This document shows, piece by piece, positions 24,273 to 33,710 of a DNA stretch of 64,000 nt. The stretch comes from Leisingera thetidis (GTDB taxonomy: Bacteria > Pseudomonadota > Alphaproteobacteria > Rhodobacterales > Rhodobacteraceae): the NCBI RefSeq assembly GCF_025857195.1, contig NZ_CP109787.1, forward strand, positions 623,501-687,500, written 5' to 3'. Below the pieces are notes generated by a model that saw only the letters and a list, made by a program, of their open reading frames with translations, did not search any database and was not told where the DNA came from. Made by a program: the position numbers and the translations under genes. Numbering within the stretch: position 1 is the stretch's first letter; every line of letters begins with the position of its first letter.

Positions 24273-25877
24273 TTACTCCTGGCCCGGCACAGGTCCGGTG
24301 ATTTCGATTTCGACGATGGAGGGCGCGCCGCTGCGGCTGGCTGCGCGGAGGGCTTCGGCAACCGCCTGCGGCTCCATCGGGACGCGGGTGAAGGGGATGC
24401 CGAAGGACCGGGCGGTGGCGGCAAAGTCCGGCGGGGTGGGATCGCAGCCGACCACCTTGACGTCCACGGCCTCCATCGAAGTGGCGATCTCGCCATAGCC
24501 GCGGTTGTTCCAGATCACGAAGGTGACGGGCAGGTTTTCGTCCGCGGCGGCCATGATCTCGGGCAGGGAGAACTGGGCGCCGCCGTCGCCGGCGATGCAG
24601 ATCACCGGGGTGCCAGGCGCTGCGATGGCGGCACCGATGGCGGCGGGGATGCCATAGCCGAGCGCGCCGTATCCGGTGGCGGCGTTGAACCAGCCGCCGG
24701 GGCGGTCGTGGTCATAGTAGAGATTGCCGGCGTAGATCGGCTGGGTGGAATCGCCCGCAAACAGCGCGTTCGGCACTGCCGCGCGCATGGCGTTCAGCAC
24801 CTCGACCTGGGCGCGGTATTCCGGGCCGATCTCTTCAAAGGCGGCGGCGCGGGCCTGTCCGGCACGCCGGGCGCCTTGGCCTTGGTTTGACGTGCCGGGC
24901 AGGGCGGCCAGCAGCGCCGGGATGGCCTCGCTGGTGCGGCCCTGGATGGCGAGCGCCGCTTGGCGGCGGGCCAGCTGCTGGGGGCAGATGTCCACCCGGA
25001 TCAGCCCGGCCATGGCCGCCGCGGATCCGGTGGCATACATATCATAATCTGTCGGGCCCAGTTCGGTTCCCAGCGCCAGAACGCAGTCGGCGTCTTCGAT
25101 CAGGCCGCGGACGGCCTGCAGGCTCGGGCTGGCCGGGACGGTCAGCGGGTGGCCGTGCATCAGGCCGCGGGCGTTGACGGTCTGCACCACCGGGGCGTCG
25201 AGGCGTTCGGCCAGGGCCTGGAGCTCTGCATCTGCGGTTCTGGCGCCGCCGCCCGCCAGAATTACCACCTTGGCCGCTGCGGAGAGCCGGGCTGCGGCCT
25301 GGGTGATCTGAACCGGATCAAGCGGCGGCTGGGCGGGCGCGGGGCAAGCCGGGCCGTCCTGCGCGGCGGTGCCGGCCACGTCCAGCGGGATCTGGATGTG
25401 GGCGGGGCCGGGGCGGCCTGCGGTGAAGGGGGCAAAGGCGCGGTCCAGCGCTGCCTCCAGGTGTTCGGGCTGTGAGACGTGTTCGGAGACCAGCGCCACC
25501 GTCTTTGCCAGCGTGTGCTGGTCGGGCAGCTCGTGCAGGTGGCCGTGGCCCTTGCCCAGTGTGGGGCTGGCATTGACGCCGGAGACCACCAGCATCGGCA
25601 CCGAATCCGCCCGCGCCTGGGCCATCGGGGTCAGCGTGTTGGTGAGGCCGGGGCCGGTGATGACAAAGGCCACGCCGGGCTGGCCGGAGACCCGTGCATA
25701 GCCGTCGGCCATGAAGCCCGCGCCCTGTTCGTGGCGCGGGGTGACGTGGCGGATGCCGGAGGCGGCCAGGCCGCGGTAGAGTTCGACCGTGTGGACGCCG
25801 GGAATGCCGAATACGCAGGTGACACCGCGCGCCTTCAGCCCGGCGACCAGGGCCTCGCCAACTGTTGCCTTGGTCAT
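24273..25877 (-). CDS. aruI: ThDP-dependent decarboxylase, probably 5-guanidino-2-oxopentanoate decarboxylase
   Basis: A 534-residue enzyme of the acetolactate synthase superfamily. The N-terminal domain has VFGIPGVH and the catalytic Glu in PRHEQGAGFMADGYAR; the central domain spans about 190-330; the ThDP-binding domain has GDGGAQFS...NNRGYGE. It is too specialised for branched-chain synthesis: no regulatory subunit is present, and the gene lies between an AruH-like transaminase and ddaH. In Pseudomonas, AruH converts arginine to 2-ketoarginine and AruI decarboxylates it to 4-guanidinobutyraldehyde. The stop/start overlaps (ATGA) with the transaminase support that reading. The substrate is inferred from context. 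Confidence 0.8.
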   Translation of the reverse strand: MTKATVGEALVAGLKARGVTCVFGIPGVHTVELYRGLAASGIRHVTPRHEQGAGFMADGYARVSGQPGVAFVITGPGLTNTLTPMAQARADSVPMLVVSGVNASPTLGKGHGHLHELPDQHTLAKTVALVSEHVSQPEHLEAALDRAFAPFTAGRPGPAHIQIPLDVAGTAAQDGPACPAPAQPPLDPVQITQAAARLSAAAKVVILAGGGARTADAELQALAERLDAPVVQTVNARGLMHGHPLTVPASPSLQAVRGLIEDADCVLALGTELGPTDYDMYATGSAAAMAGLIRVDICPQQLARRQAALAIQGRTSEAIPALLAALPGTSNQGQGARRAGQARAAAFEEIGPEYRAQVEVLNAMRAAVPNALFAGDSTQPIYAGNLYYDHDRPGGWFNAATGYGALGYGIPAAIGAAIAAPGTPVICIAGDGGAQFSLPEIMAAADENLPVTFVIWNNRGYGEIATSMEAVDVKVVGCDPTPPDFAATARSFGIPFTRVPMEPQAVAEALRAASRSGAPSIVEIEITGPVPGQE

Positions 25878-27058
25878 GCAACGCTCCTTGTCTTGCGGTT
25901 TGCGTGGGCCGCGATCCGGTCAATCGCCGCGGCAAAGCTCTGGTCGTCGATGGTCAGCGCCACCCGCACCCAGTCCTTGAGGCTGTCGCCAAAGGCTGAG
26001 CCGGGCATCACCGCGGCACCGTGCTCCAGCAGGTCCCAGGCATAGGCATCGCCATCCATCCCGGTTGCGGAAACGTCGATCAGGGCGAACATGCCGGCCT
26101 CGGGGCGGTGGACGCGCAGGTCGGTCTCGGCGTGCAGCCGCTGCACCAGCAGATCCGCACGGGCGGCAAAGCGGGACGCCATGCCGGATGCCACCGAGGA
26201 GCCCTCGCGCACCGCCTTTTCGGTCATGTCGGCGATGAAGGGCTGGTTGCCGAACAGCATGGTCTCCGACACCGGCAGCAGCGCGGTGCAGAAGGCTTCG
26301 GGTGCGGCGCACCAGCCGCTGCGGAAGCCCGGTGCGGCATGGGATTTGGAGATCGAGGAGACCGCGACCACCCGGTCTGAAAGTGCCGGATCGGAAAGCG
26401 GCGAAACGAATTCCGCGCCCTCGAACACCAGGTGCTCGTAGACTTCGTCGGAGATGATCCACAGGTCATGCTGTCTGGCCAGCGCGCCGATGTCGCGCAG
26501 GTCTTGCGGCGTGAGAATGGCGCCGGTCGGGTTGTGCGGGGTGGTCAGCAGAATGGCACGGCTGCGCGGGGTGATGCGGGCGGCCAGGTCGCTGGCCTGC
26601 ATGCGGAACCCTGCCTCGGGGCGCAGCGGCACCGGCACCATGTCCGCGCCGGAAGCGCGGATCACGCCCTCGTAGGTGGCATACATCGGGTCGCCCACCA
26701 GCACCTCGGTGCCGGGTTCCGCAACCCCCTGCAGCACCGCATAAAGCGCGGTCTGGGTGCCGGGGAAGCAGAGGATGTTTTCCGGCCCGAAGCCGCGGCC
26801 GCGGCTGTCGGTATAGGCCTCGGCCAGGGCGGCGCGCAGATGCGCCTCGCCGCGGCCGTCGGAATAGCCGGTGCGGCCGGCCTGCATCGCCTGCGCAGCG
26901 GCGCCGGTCAGTTCCGGCGGGGTGGGCACATCCGGCTCGCCGATGGTCATCTCGATCAGGTCGGCACCGGCCGCGGCCATCTGCCGTGCCTTCAGATGCA
27001 CTTCCCATTTGCCGCCGCCCAGTCCGGCCAGACGCTCGGTGATTGCTGTCAGCCTCAT
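25874..27058 (-). CDS. aruH: Class I/II aminotransferase, probably arginine:pyruvate transaminase
   Basis: A 394-residue fold-type I PLP aminotransferase. Features are the N-terminal IGEPDVPTPPELT, the YSDGRGEAHLR segment, NPTGAILTPQDL, DEVYEHLVF, the PLP-lysine box SISKSHAAPGFRSGW and the phosphate-binding arginine region near R-V-A-L-T. It overlaps the TetR gene and the decarboxylase gene by four bases each, so all are one operon. With AruI beside it, the arginine transaminase pathway (AruH) is the best fit; an aromatic or aspartate substrate cannot be excluded. Confidence 0.78.
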   Translation of the reverse strand: MRLTAITERLAGLGGGKWEVHLKARQMAAAGADLIEMTIGEPDVPTPPELTGAAAQAMQAGRTGYSDGRGEAHLRAALAEAYTDSRGRGFGPENILCFPGTQTALYAVLQGVAEPGTEVLVGDPMYATYEGVIRASGADMVPVPLRPEAGFRMQASDLAARITPRSRAILLTTPHNPTGAILTPQDLRDIGALARQHDLWIISDEVYEHLVFEGAEFVSPLSDPALSDRVVAVSSISKSHAAPGFRSGWCAAPEAFCTALLPVSETMLFGNQPFIADMTEKAVREGSSVASGMASRFAARADLLVQRLHAETDLRVHRPEAGMFALIDVSATGMDGDAYAWDLLEHGAAVMPGSAFGDSLKDWVRVALTIDDQSFAAAIDRIAAHANRKTRSVA

Positions 27059-27702
27059 GACGTTCCAGCCCCTTGTTCCAAATTCAATCCAGTGATGGCG
27101 GCAACCGACTGCCGCCCGATTTCAGCCAGCTCGCCCGGCGCGAAGGCATCAGGCAGGGCGCCGCCTTCCAGCCACAGCCCGTCAATCACCGCGTTGCAGG
27201 CAATCGCCAGCCGGCGCAGCCGGGCAGGCGGCGTGGGGCGGGCTGCTTCTGCCAGCGCGGCGGAGATCAGCCCCTCAAGCTGGTCGCGGAAATACGCATA
27301 GGTGCGTTCGTGCGTGGCCTTCATCTGCGGGTCCTGCTGCACTTTGTTAAGGAAACTGGCCCAGAGCCCGATGGACCGCGGATCCACCACCGGCGGTGTC
27401 AGCGAGGCGTTCACAAAGGCGGTGAGCCGCGCCAGCGCCGTGCCGTCCCCCCCTGCCGCGGGGGCAAAGGTCTGGTCGGTCATGGCGGTCATGTGATGCT
27501 CATACGCGGCGGTGATCAGCTCTTCCTTGGAGCTGAAATAATGCCGGATCAGCCCCTGGGTCACGTCGGCGCGCTCGGCGATTCGCCGCACCGTGGCGCC
27601 GCGCACGCCGTTCTCCGCCACCAGTTCCAGCGTGGCGAGAATCAGCGCTTCCTTCCGCGCTTCAGCGGATTCGCGTTTGAATTTGCGGCGATCGTCGCTC
27701 AC
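27055..27702 (-). CDS. TetR-family transcriptional regulator
   Basis: A 215-residue TetR regulator with an N-terminal helix-turn-helix (residues about 20-65: ALILATLELVAENGVRGATVRRIAERADVTQGLIRHYFSSKEEL) and a C-terminal ligand domain resembling the BetI-like group. GTG 27702 is the start, following AGGAG by five bases. It is the first gene of the transaminase-decarboxylase-ddaH operon and divergent from the ABC transporter, so it probably senses arginine or a derivative and controls both. Confidence 0.9.
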   Translation of the reverse strand: MSDDRRKFKRESAEARKEALILATLELVAENGVRGATVRRIAERADVTQGLIRHYFSSKEELITAAYEHHMTAMTDQTFAPAAGGDGTALARLTAFVNASLTPPVVDPRSIGLWASFLNKVQQDPQMKATHERTYAYFRDQLEGLISAALAEAARPTPPARLRRLAIACNAVIDGLWLEGGALPDAFAPGELAEIGRQSVAAITGLNLEQGAGTS

Positions 27703-27730
27703 CTCAGCTCCTGTTTTTGCCTGACGGAGG

Positions 27731-27750
27731 AATTATACACTTGCATAATT
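27731..27750. promoter_or_regulatory. Probable TetR operator
   Basis: An imperfect inverted repeat with arms AATTATACAC and TTGCATAATT (7 of 10 positions pair) lies in the 96-base gap between the divergent TetR and ABC transporter genes. It is the only A+T-rich palindrome there. Confidence 0.5.
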
Positions 27751-27798
27751 ACGCGAGTCGCGGCTTACTGCAATCGGAAATTTCGGGATGACACAACT

Positions 27799-28596
27799 AT
27801 GGACACAGCCACTGCCGCCGCCTCCCCTCCGGAGACCGACACGCGCCGCGAGGCCATCCGGGTGGAGGATCTGCACAAGTCCTTTGGCAATCTGGAAGTG
27901 CTGAAGGGGGTGTCGCTGACGGCCCGGCAGGGGGATGTGGTTGCGATCATCGGCGGCTCTGGTTCCGGCAAGTCGACCATGCTGCGCTGCATCAACTTTC
28001 TGGAAACGCCGAGTTCCGGCAGGATCGTGATCGGCGGCGAGGATGTGGCGATGCGCAGCGATGGCACCCCGGCCAGCCAGAAGCAGATCGAACGGATCCG
28101 CACCCGGCTGGCGATGGTGTTTCAGCAGTTCAACCTGTGGACCCACCGCACCCTGCTGGAAAACGTGATCGAGGTGCCGGTGCATGTGCTGAAGGTGCCC
28201 AAGGCCGAGGCGGTCGCGCGGGCGCATGAGCTGCTGAACCGGGTGGGCCTGGGCGGCAAGGAAGATACCTATCCCGCCTATCTGTCCGGCGGCCAGCAGC
28301 AGCGGGCGGCGATTGCCCGCGCCCTGGCGGTGGATCCGTCGGCGATGCTGTTCGACGAGCCGACCTCGGCACTGGACCCGGAACTGGTGGGGGAGGTGCT
28401 GACGGTGATCCGCGACCTGGCCGCCGAAGGGCGCACCATGCTGCTGGTGACCCACGAGATGAAATTCGCGCGCGAAGTCGCGAACCACGTTGTCTATCTT
28501 TACCAAGGCCGCATTGAAGAGCAGGGACCGCCTGCCGAGGTCTTTGGCAATCCGCAATCAGACCGGCTGAAGCAATTTCTGAGCTCTGTCGCCTGA
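27799..28596 (+). CDS. Polar amino acid ABC transporter ATP-binding protein (HisP/ArtP-like)
   Basis: A 265-residue ATPase with Walker A GGSGSGKST near residue 51, Q-loop VFQQFNLW, signature LSGGQQQR, Walker B MLFDEPTSALDPE and H-loop VTHEM. The ending EEQGPPAEVFGNPQSDRLKQFLS is typical of the HisP/GlnQ/ArtP subgroup. It energises uptake of a basic or polar amino acid with the three downstream genes. The ATG at 27799 has only a weak ribosome site. Confidence 0.93.
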   Translation: MDTATAAASPPETDTRREAIRVEDLHKSFGNLEVLKGVSLTARQGDVVAIIGGSGSGKSTMLRCINFLETPSSGRIVIGGEDVAMRSDGTPASQKQIERIRTRLAMVFQQFNLWTHRTLLENVIEVPVHVLKVPKAEAVARAHELLNRVGLGGKEDTYPAYLSGGQQQRAAIARALAVDPSAMLFDEPTSALDPELVGEVLTVIRDLAAEGRTMLLVTHEMKFAREVANHVVYLYQGRIEEQGPPAEVFGNPQSDRLKQFLSSVA

Positions 28597-28633
28597 TCCA
28601 CTACCATCAAAAAATAACAACTGGGAGAAGAAG

Positions 28634-29398
28634 ATGAAACTGAAAGCATTGCTCGCTGCCGGGGTTGCTGCCGCAGCCCTTTCCGCCGGTGCCGCAGCCG
28701 CCGAGCAGGTCAAGATCGGCATCGCCGCCGAGCCCTATCCGCCGTTTGCCTCGCTTGACAGCTCGGGCAACTGGGTCGGCTGGGAGGTCGAGGTGATCAA
28801 CGCGGTCTGCGCCGCGGCGGAGCTGGATTGCGTGATTACCCCGGTGGCCTGGGACGGCATCATCCCGTCGCTGACCGGCCAGCAGATCGACGCCATCATG
28901 GCCTCGATGTCGATCACCGAGGAGCGGCTGAAGACCATCGATTTCAGCGACCCGTACTACAACACCCCGGCGGTCATCGTGGCGGACAAATCGATGGACA
29001 TTGAGCCGACACCGGAGTCGCTGGCGGGCAAGATCGTCGGCATCCAGGCCTCGACCATCCACCAGGCCTATGCGCAGGAGTATTTCAAGGACGCCGAGCT
29101 GAAGGTCTACCAGACCCAGGATGAGGCGAACCAGGACCTGTTTGCGGGCCGCATCGATGCAACCCAGGCGGACAGCATTGCGATGGCGGATTTTGTGAAC
29201 TCCGACACCGGCAGCTGCTGCGAGATCAAGGGTGCGGTGGCGGATGACCCGGCCATTCTGGGCCGCGGCGTCGGCGCTGGCGTGCGCAAGGGCGACGACG
29301 CTCTGCGCGAGGCGCTGAACAAGGGCATCGCGGCGATCCTGGCCGACGGCACCCACGAGCAGATCACCGCCAAATACTTCACCACCAGCATCTACTAA
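28634..29398 (+). CDS. Basic amino acid-type periplasmic binding protein
   Basis: A 254-residue family 3 solute-binding protein: signal peptide 1-23 ending AAAAE, then VKIGIAAEPYPPFASLD, the GWEVEVINAVCAAAELDC segment, DPYYNTPAVIVA, and GVGVRK-like stretch GRGVGAGVRKGDD. These are the HisJ/ArgT/AotJ signatures. The neighbouring arginine operon suggests arginine or methylarginine as the ligand; that is inference. A cysteine pair (TGSCCE) near residue 195 is unusual. Confidence 0.9.
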   Translation: MKLKALLAAGVAAAALSAGAAAAEQVKIGIAAEPYPPFASLDSSGNWVGWEVEVINAVCAAAELDCVITPVAWDGIIPSLTGQQIDAIMASMSITEERLKTIDFSDPYYNTPAVIVADKSMDIEPTPESLAGKIVGIQASTIHQAYAQEYFKDAELKVYQTQDEANQDLFAGRIDATQADSIAMADFVNSDTGSCCEIKGAVADDPAILGRGVGAGVRKGDDALREALNKGIAAILADGTHEQITAKYFTTSIY

Positions 29399-29407
29399 GG
29401 CGCTGAC

Positions 29408-30154
29408 GTGACCGGACTGTTCGAATTACTGGGCCTCGGCGCCAGCGCAGAGCTGCTGTCGCTGTCGGGCTGGGGCGGCAACCTGCTGCGCGGGTTGGCC
29501 AATTCACTGCAGATCGCTTTTGGCGCCTTTGGCATGGGGCTGGTGATCGGGCTGTTCGGAGCCTATGGCAAGCTTTATGGCGGGAAGGTCACGCGCGACC
29601 TTCTCGCCATTTACACCACGGTGATCCGGGCGGTGCCGGAACTGGTGCTGATCCTGATCCTCTATTACGTGGGCAGCGATATCATCAACAAGATCTCTGA
29701 AGGCTTGGGCGGCGGCCGGGTCGAGATCAACGGCGTTGCGGCCGGCATCTGGGTCTTGGGCGTGGTGCAGGGGGCCTATGCCACCGAAGTCTTGCGCGGT
29801 GCCATCCAGGCGGTGCCGGTGGGCCAGATCGAGGCGGCGAAATCCTATGGCATGCCGGGGCTGATGATCATGCGGCGGGTGACGATCCCGGCGATGATGA
29901 GCTTTGCGGTGCCGGGGCTGGCGAACCTGTGGCTGATCGCCACCAAGGACACGGCGCTGCTGGCGGTGGTCGGCTTCAACGAGCTCACGCTGGAGACCCG
30001 GCAGGCGGCCAGCAGCACGCGGGCCTATTTCACTTTTTTCCTGGCGGCCGGGTTCCTTTATCTGATGGTGACGCTGTGCTCCGGCGCGGTGTTTGCCCGG
30101 GTTGAGAAATGGGCGCGGCGCGGCCAGCCCTCGCTGAAGGGGGGCACGTCATGA
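29408..30154 (+). CDS. Amino acid ABC transporter permease (HisQ-like)
   Basis: A 248-residue permease with about five membrane helices. The N-terminal region has GLANSLQIAFGAFGMGLVIGLFGAYG, and the EAA loop reads GQIEAAKSYGMPGLMIMRRVTIPAMM. The start is GTG 29408. It ends four bases into the next permease gene (ATGA). Confidence 0.9.
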   Translation: MTGLFELLGLGASAELLSLSGWGGNLLRGLANSLQIAFGAFGMGLVIGLFGAYGKLYGGKVTRDLLAIYTTVIRAVPELVLILILYYVGSDIINKISEGLGGGRVEINGVAAGIWVLGVVQGAYATEVLRGAIQAVPVGQIEAAKSYGMPGLMIMRRVTIPAMMSFAVPGLANLWLIATKDTALLAVVGFNELTLETRQAASSTRAYFTFFLAAGFLYLMVTLCSGAVFARVEKWARRGQPSLKGGTS

Positions 30155-30912
30155 CCGGGCTGAAGGACCTGATGCAGCCGCACCGCATCGTGATGATGCT
30201 GGTCTTTGCGGCGCTGGTGATCTGGTGCGCTTTTGCGCTGCGCTGGGACTGGATCCCGAAATACGCGCCCTTGGCGCTGGAGGGGCTGTGGGCCACGATC
30301 TGGATCCTGGCGGTGTCCACTGTCCTCGGCTTCCTGCTGGCGGTGCCGCTGGGATTGGCGCAGGCCGTCGGCCCCTGGTATCTGTCCCTTCCCGCCCGCA
30401 CCTTTTGCACCATCATCCGCGGCACGCCGCTGCTGCTGCAGATCTGGCTGCTCTATTACGGGCTGGGCTCGCTGTTTCCGCAGTTTCCCTGGATTCGCTC
30501 GTCCGAGCTGTGGCCCTATCTGCGGCAGGCCTGGCCCTATGCGGTGCTGGCGCTGACGCTGTCTTATGCGGGCTATGAGGGCGAGGTGATGCGGGGCGCG
30601 TTTTCCAGCGTCGCCAAGGGGCAGCTGGAGGCCGCGAAGTCCTTTGGCATGCCGCGCTTCACCATGTTCCGCCGGATCTGGCTGCCGCAGGCGATCCGCA
30701 ACGTGCTGCCGACCTTGGGCGGCGAGACCATCCTGCAGCTGAAGGCGACGCCGCTGGTGGCAACGATCACGGTGGTGGAGATCTACGCGGTGTCCTCGCG
30801 CGTGCGCTCCGATACCTTTATCGTTTACGAGCCGCTGCTGCTGCTGGCCGTGGTCTATATGGCGATTGCCGGCGTGATTGCCTATGCCTTCCGGCGGCTT
30901 GAGAAAGGCTGA
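30151..30912 (+). CDS. Amino acid ABC transporter permease (HisM-like)
   Basis: A 253-residue permease: the second membrane subunit. Motifs are GLWATIWILAVSTVLGFLLAVPLGL, TIIRGTPLLLQIWLLYYGLG, and EAA loop KGQLEAAKSFGMPRFTMFRRIWLPQAI. ATG 30151 overlaps the preceding stop. Last gene of the transporter operon, followed by a hairpin. Confidence 0.9.
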   Translation: MTGLKDLMQPHRIVMMLVFAALVIWCAFALRWDWIPKYAPLALEGLWATIWILAVSTVLGFLLAVPLGLAQAVGPWYLSLPARTFCTIIRGTPLLLQIWLLYYGLGSLFPQFPWIRSSELWPYLRQAWPYAVLALTLSYAGYEGEVMRGAFSSVAKGQLEAAKSFGMPRFTMFRRIWLPQAIRNVLPTLGGETILQLKATPLVATITVVEIYAVSSRVRSDTFIVYEPLLLLAVVYMAIAGVIAYAFRRLEKG

Positions 30913-30934
30913 TCCGGGCGGCGTTTAGCCTGTA

Positions 30935-30962
30935 TTCCGGACCGCAGAAAGATGGTCCGGAA
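30935..30962 (+). terminator. Hairpin after the amino acid ABC transporter operon
   Basis: A perfect 9-bp stem TTCCGGACC/GGTCCGGAA around ten bases, 22 bases after the stop; no T-run. Confidence 0.65.
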
Positions 30963-30975
30963 ATCTCTGATTTAT

Positions 30976-30989
30976 CTGACATACATCAA
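30976..30989 (+). promoter_or_regulatory. FNR/NnrR-type box upstream of the nos operon
   Basis: CTGAC-ATAC-ATCAA: the right half-site is exact and the left has one mismatch from the TTGAY-N4-RTCAA pattern bound by FnrP, NnrR and DNR-type regulators. It lies 62 bases before the first nos gene start, the usual distance for activation. Confidence 0.6.
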
Positions 30990-31051
30990 ATTGCGGCACG
31001 GCGGTTCCCTCTAGTGTCAGCGGCGAATGCAGCAAGAGACTCTTGTAACAG

Positions 31052-31516
31052 ATGCCGCGCACGCCTTTCATATCTTCCGCCTGCCGCGCCGGGATTATCC
31101 GGCGGCTGGCGGGGGTGTGCGCCATCTTCGTGCTGGTGCTGCAAATAGCCTTCCCCGGCGCGGCGCAGGCCGCGGCTGGCGGCGAGTGGATCGAGATCTG
31201 CGGCGAGTTTGGCGTGGTGGCGATCCAGGTTGCCGCTGAAGACAGCGGCGGGGAGCAGGACTGCCCGAAATGCAGCACCTGCGCCCTGTGCGCGGCCGAG
31301 AACGGGGCCGGGCCGGTAAACGTGCTGCGGCCCGGCATCAGCCGGGCGGCCGAAGGCAATGTGCTGCTGCCTGCGGGGACTGCGGTGCAGCCGAATCCGG
31401 CACAATACTGGCATGACGGCCGCGGGCCCCCGCTGGCGGCCAAGACAGAATCCGAACGCGCCCTGCGCGCGTCCGTGGCAGCCACTCAAGACAAAGGAGA
31501 GGCGCCATGGACCTGA
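31052..31516 (+). CDS. nosC: NosC-like protein with a CxxCxxCxxC motif
   Basis: A 154-residue exported protein. A hydrophobic signal segment (about 18-41, ending AQA) is followed by an acidic stretch and a cysteine array CPKCSTCALC (about residues 70-79), then a low-complexity tail. Paracoccus denitrificans has a nosC of unknown function with a CXXCXXC motif in the same position, directly before nosR, and this matches it in place and motif. Its end overlaps the nosR start by ten bases. The start at 31052 has a weak ribosome site. Confidence 0.7.
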   Translation: MPRTPFISSACRAGIIRRLAGVCAIFVLVLQIAFPGAAQAAAGGEWIEICGEFGVVAIQVAAEDSGGEQDCPKCSTCALCAAENGAGPVNVLRPGISRAAEGNVLLPAGTAVQPNPAQYWHDGRGPPLAAKTESERALRASVAATQDKGEAPWT

Positions 31517-33699
31517 CACGCGCCTGCCGGGGCTGGCTGACAGCCCTTGTGATGACTTTAGCCACCCTACTTGCCGCGGTGGCCGCTGAGGCGGACAGCC
31601 TCGATTCCTTCCTGACAGAATTGACCCCTGCGGATCTGGTGCCCGGTGCCGAAGCCTTTGGCCCGGTGCGCAGCGATGTGCCGGTGGCGCCGGTGCTGAA
31701 GGCGGGCGAGACCGTCGCCTATGCCTTTCTGACCTCCGATTTCGTCGGCACAACGGGGTACAGCGGCAAGCCGATCCATGTGGTGGCCGCAATTGACACC
31801 GATGCGGTGCTGACCGGTGTCAAGCTGGTCAAGCACTCTGAACCCATCGTGCTGATCGGCATTCCCAACGCCAAGATGGTCAAGCTGACCGAAAGCTATT
31901 CCGGACTGGATCTGAAGGCCGAGGCGGCGGCGGGCGGCGATGCCCATGACCTCGACATCATCTCGGGCGCGACGGTGACCATCATGGTGATCGACGACAG
32001 CCTGGTGCGGGCAGGCATCAAGGTGGCCCGCGCGCTGGGGCTGGGCGGGCTGTCGCCGGTGCAGGCGGACGGGCCGAAGCGCGAAGTCGACATGGCCCGC
32101 GAGGACGTGGCTGACTGGACCACGCTGGCGGGCGACGGCTCGGTGCGGCGGATGACGCTGGATGTCGGCCAGATCAACGCGGCGTTTGAGGCAACCGGCG
32201 ATCAGCGCGCGATCAAGCGGCCGGAGGCCGGGGCGCCGGATGATACTTTCATCGACATGCATATGGCGCTGGTTTCGGTGCCCTCCATCGGCAAATCGCT
32301 GCTGGGCGAGGCGGAGTACCAGAACCTGCGGTCCTGGCTGAAGGAAGGCGAGCACGCCATCCTGGTGCTGGGGCGGGGCAGCTACAGCTTCAAGGGCTCG
32401 GGCTATGTGCGCGGCGGCATCTTCGACCGGATCCAGCTGATCCAGGGCGATGCCTCGGTGCGGTTCTTTGACCGCCAGCACAGGCGGCTGGGCGCGCTGG
32501 CCACCGGTGACAGCCCCAGCTTTGGTGAGCTGGACCTGTTCAAGATCCCGGCAGATGCGGAATTCGACCCGGCTGAGCCTTTCCGCCTGCAGCTCTTGGT
32601 GCAGCGGTCGGTGGGGGCGCTGGAGCGGGCCTTTCTGACCTTCGATCTGGGCTACAATCTGCCGGAGCAGTACCTGCTGCCCGCAGCACCTGCGCCCAAG
32701 GTGGTGGAGGATGACACCGGCGAGGCCGCGGCAAAAGCGGCGCTGTGGCAGCGGATCTGGAAGGACCGCACGCTGGAAATCGGCGGTCTGGGCGTAATGC
32801 TGCTGGTGCTGACGGGGGTGTTCTTCTTCCAGTTCCAGGCAACTGCGAACGCGCGCACCTTCTACTGGTTCCGCATCGGCTATCTGACCGTTACCCTGGT
32901 GTTCCTGGGCTGGTACGCCAATGCGCAGCTGAGCGTGGTGAACCTGATGGCGCTGGCCGGGTCTTTGCGCAGCGGGTTTTCCTGGGATGCCTTCCTGCTG
33001 GACCCGCTGGTCTTCATCCAGTGGTTTGCCGTTGCTGCTGCGCTGTTGTTCTGGGGCCGGGGCGCTTATTGCGGCTGGCTGTGCCCGTTCGGCGCGCTGC
33101 AGGAGCTGACCAACAAGATCGCCCGTGCCTTCAAGGTGCCGCAGATCACCCTGCCGTGGAGTCTGCATGAGCGGCTGTGGCCTGCGAAATACATGATCTT
33201 TCTTGGCCTGTTCGGCATCTCCATGGTGTCGATTCCTCTGGCGGAGACTTATGCCGAAGTGGAGCCGTTCAAGACCGCGATTATCCTGAAGTTCGTGCGC
33301 GACTGGCCGTTTGTGGTCTTTGCCGTGGCGCTGCTGATGGCCGGGCTGTTCATCGAACGCTTTTACTGCCGCTACCTGTGCCCGCTGGGGGCAGCGCTGG
33401 CGATCCCGGCGCGGGTACGGATGTTCGACTGGCTGCGCCGCTACAAGGAATGCGGCAGCCCCTGCCAGACCTGCGCCAACGAATGCCCGGTTCAGGCCAT
33501 CCACCCCACGGGTGAGATCAATCCGAACGAATGCGTGAACTGCCTGCATTGCCAGGTGCTGTACCAATCCGAAGCCAAATGCCCGGTTGTCATCAAACAG
33601 CTGAAACGCCGGGCAAAGACCGGCAGCCCGGGACCGGAGATTGCTCTGGGCCGCCCGCCGGCCAATCACCCCAACGCGAACAGGACAAAAGTTTCCTGA
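31507..33699 (+). CDS. nosR: NosR, FMN/polyferredoxin protein for N2O reductase
   Basis: A 730-residue membrane iron-sulfur flavoprotein that feeds electrons to NosZ and supports its expression. An N-terminal periplasmic FMN-binding domain (about 50-190, with the SGATVTIMV flavin site) is followed by five or six membrane helices (from about 415), the [12 protein letters not shown] and [11 protein letters not shown] motifs, and two C-terminal [4Fe-4S] sets [14 protein letters not shown] and [22 protein letters not shown] 31507 follows AAAGGAG. Length and layout match known NosR. Confidence 0.96.
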   Translation: MDLTRACRGWLTALVMTLATLLAAVAAEADSLDSFLTELTPADLVPGAEAFGPVRSDVPVAPVLKAGETVAYAFLTSDFVGTTGYSGKPIHVVAAIDTDAVLTGVKLVKHSEPIVLIGIPNAKMVKLTESYSGLDLKAEAAAGGDAHDLDIISGATVTIMVIDDSLVRAGIKVARALGLGGLSPVQADGPKREVDMAREDVADWTTLAGDGSVRRMTLDVGQINAAFEATGDQRAIKRPEAGAPDDTFIDMHMALVSVPSIGKSLLGEAEYQNLRSWLKEGEHAILVLGRGSYSFKGSGYVRGGIFDRIQLIQGDASVRFFDRQHRRLGALATGDSPSFGELDLFKIPADAEFDPAEPFRLQLLVQRSVGALERAFLTFDLGYNLPEQYLLPAAPAPKVVEDDTGEAAAKAALWQRIWKDRTLEIGGLGVMLLVLTGVFFFQFQATANARTFYWFRIGYLTVTLVFLGWYANAQLSVVNLMALAGSLRSGFSWDAFLLDPLVFIQWFAVAAALLFWGRGAYCGWLCPFGALQELTNKIARAFKVPQITLPWSLHERLWPAKYMIFLGLFGISMVSIPLAETYAEVEPFKTAIILKFVRDWPFVVFAVALLMAGLFIERFYCRYLCPLGAALAIPARVRMFDWLRRYKECGSPCQTCANECPVQAIHPTGEINPNECVNCLHCQVLYQSEAKCPVVIKQLKRRAKTGSPGPEIALGRPPANHPNANRTKVS

Positions 33700-33710
33700 A
33701 GGAGGACATC

